From Mycolicibacterium rhodesiae NBB3 (GTDB lineage: Bacteria > Actinomycetota > Actinomycetes > Mycobacteriales > Mycobacteriaceae): a stretch of 64,000 nt of DNA. Below, piece by piece: positions 63,218 to 64,000 of this stretch; the first letter of the stretch is position 1, and the number at the start of each line of letters is the position of its first letter. The stretch lies in NCBI RefSeq assembly GCF_000230895.2, contig NC_016604.1, positions 1,798,001 to 1,862,000 on the forward strand. Direction: 5' to 3'. The notes beneath the pieces are model-generated. The model was not told where the DNA came from, did no database searches, and saw only the letters and a program-made list of their open reading frames with translations. The position numbers and the translations under genes are program-made.

Positions 63218-64000
63218 GTGACTTCACCGAACGAGCCGGGCTATCCCCGCGCGACCGACGGCGGCGCGAACGGCTCCGGCTCGGGCCCCGAGGGACGCGG
63301 CCCGGCACCGGGTGGATCGAGCCCGGAGCGAATCGCCGACCCGGCCGAAGTCCCGCCGTGGCAGCGGGGCCGGGCGGCCAAACCCGCGAACCGGACGCCG
63401 GATGCCCCCGGGCGACCGGACGCGCCCGCTCGCCCTGATGCGCCGCGGCGCGGTAACGGCGGCGCAGCGACGGGCCACTCCCCCGGCGTCGACGCCCGGC
63501 TGAACCGGTTCCTGGCCGGCGGCTCGGCATCCGCACCCCAGGAGCAGGACGCCGGCGGGTGGGCAGACGCACCCGACCAAGCACGGCCCGACCAAGCACG
63601 GCCCGAACAGCCGGCACGGCCCGACCAAGCACGGTCCGAACCGCCGGCACGGCCCGAACCGCCGGCACGGCCCGACCCGTCCGCGCGACCGGAACCCACG
63701 CGGTCAGAACCGCCCACCCGGGTGGAGACGCCCCCGCGGCCGGACCAGTACGCCAGTGAGCTGCCCGACCTGTCCGGAGGCGCGGCGCGGCCGACGCCGC
63801 GCAAGCCGGCGGAGCGCCCCGGTCAGGAACCGGCGGGCCGGCCAGGCCCAGCAGGTCGGGTGCAGGTGGCCAGCCGCCACCAGGGTCCGGTGCGCGCCAG
63901 CATGCAGATACGCCGGGTCGATCCGTGGAGCGTGCTCAAGGTCTCGGCGGTGTTGTCGGTCGCGTTGTTCTTCGTCTGGATGATCGCCGTCGCCTTTCTG
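63218..64000 (+). CDS. DUF3566 membrane protein, truncated by the window end (Rv0007 homologue)
   Basis: 261 codons are visible from the GTG at 63218 (behind GTGAGGAG) with no stop. The N-terminal about 215 residues are a Pro/Arg/Ala-rich low-complexity region with [10 protein letters not shown] repeats; two exact 15-bp copies of CCCGACCAAGCACGG lie at 63572-63601. The DUF3566 membrane domain begins at about residue 230 ([20 protein letters not shown]). In mycobacteria the gene follows gyrA and precedes tRNA genes, and may act in envelope or polar growth functions, but this is not established. Confidence 0.88.
   Translation, partial: MTSPNEPGYPRATDGGANGSGSGPEGRGPAPGGSSPERIADPAEVPPWQRGRAAKPANRTPDAPGRPDAPARPDAPRRGNGGAATGHSPGVDARLNRFLAGGSASAPQEQDAGGWADAPDQARPDQARPEQPARPDQARSEPPARPEPPARPDPSARPEPTRSEPPTRVETPPRPDQYASELPDLSGGAARPTPRKPAERPGQEPAGRPGPAGRVQVASRHQGPVRASMQIRRVDPWSVLKVSAVLSVALFFVWMIAVAFL

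Overview
The window is a mycobacterial chromosome segment spanning the replication origin. It almost certainly comes from a fast-growing Mycolicibacterium-type species. The evidence is the high G+C content, frequent GTG/TTG starts, mycobacteria-specific genes (ponA1, cwlM, sigM, the mtc28-type antigen, the MurJ-pseudokinase fusion), and the order dnaA-dnaN-gnd-recF-dciA-gyrB-gyrA, with gnd in the position known from M. smegmatis and absent in M. tuberculosis. The species itself cannot be read from the sequence alone.

Left arm (1-13 kb, mostly minus strand): a Hint/intein-like ORF cut by the window edge; dnaB carrying a class 3 mini-intein in its P-loop; an intergenic cluster of DnaA-box-like sites; the rpsF-ssb-rpsR-rplI operon; then, after a plus-strand hydrolase/cyclase gene, a coupled minus-strand operon DUF5318-ponA1-GT87-SGNH lipoprotein. 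Facing it are a DUF1707 membrane protein, a PadR regulator and ino1, which ends in a near-perfect intrinsic terminator.

Middle (14-32 kb): plus-strand metabolic and regulatory genes (alpha/beta esterase, PhoX phosphatase, LLM flavin enzyme, GntR, an ABC transporter whose binding protein and permease are fused, MarR). Then come minus-strand glucosylglycerate hydrolase, an SDR, a DUF559 nuclease-like gene bounded by 53-bp inverted palindromic repeats, leuS, an mtc28-like antigen, YqgE, an MFS protein and a TIGR03084 protein.

Right of 32 kb the order matches the end of the M. tuberculosis chromosome (homologues of Rv3906c to Rv3924c): DUF6802, pcnA, mutT4, DUF6049, murJ-pseudokinase, sigM, its anti-sigma factor, trxB-trxA, cwlM, a GNAT-like gene, parB, parA, rsmG, jag, yidC, yidD, rnpA, rpmH. 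Next are dnaA, oriC, dnaN, gnd, recF, dciA, gyrB, gyrA and a truncated DUF3566 gene. The leftward genes before 32 kb correspond to Rv0036c-Rv0058, which in M. tuberculosis lie on the other side of dnaA, so a rearrangement junction falls at 32163/32164.

Functionally the window gathers replication initiation (dnaA, dnaN, dnaB, dciA, gyrAB, ssb, recF), segregation (parAB and three parS sites), cell-wall synthesis (ponA1, murJ, cwlM), membrane insertion (yidC/yidD/jag), thiol redox control (trxBA with a SigH-like promoter) and inositol/mycothiol supply (ino1). The observations most worth a second look are the DUF559 gene with its inverted repeats, the degenerate Hint ORF next to the intein-bearing dnaB, the MIRU-like tandem repeat with a possible 21-residue ORF linking parA and parB, the DnaA-box-like cluster upstream of dnaB, the short anti-sigma-M protein and Ser91 in GyrA.
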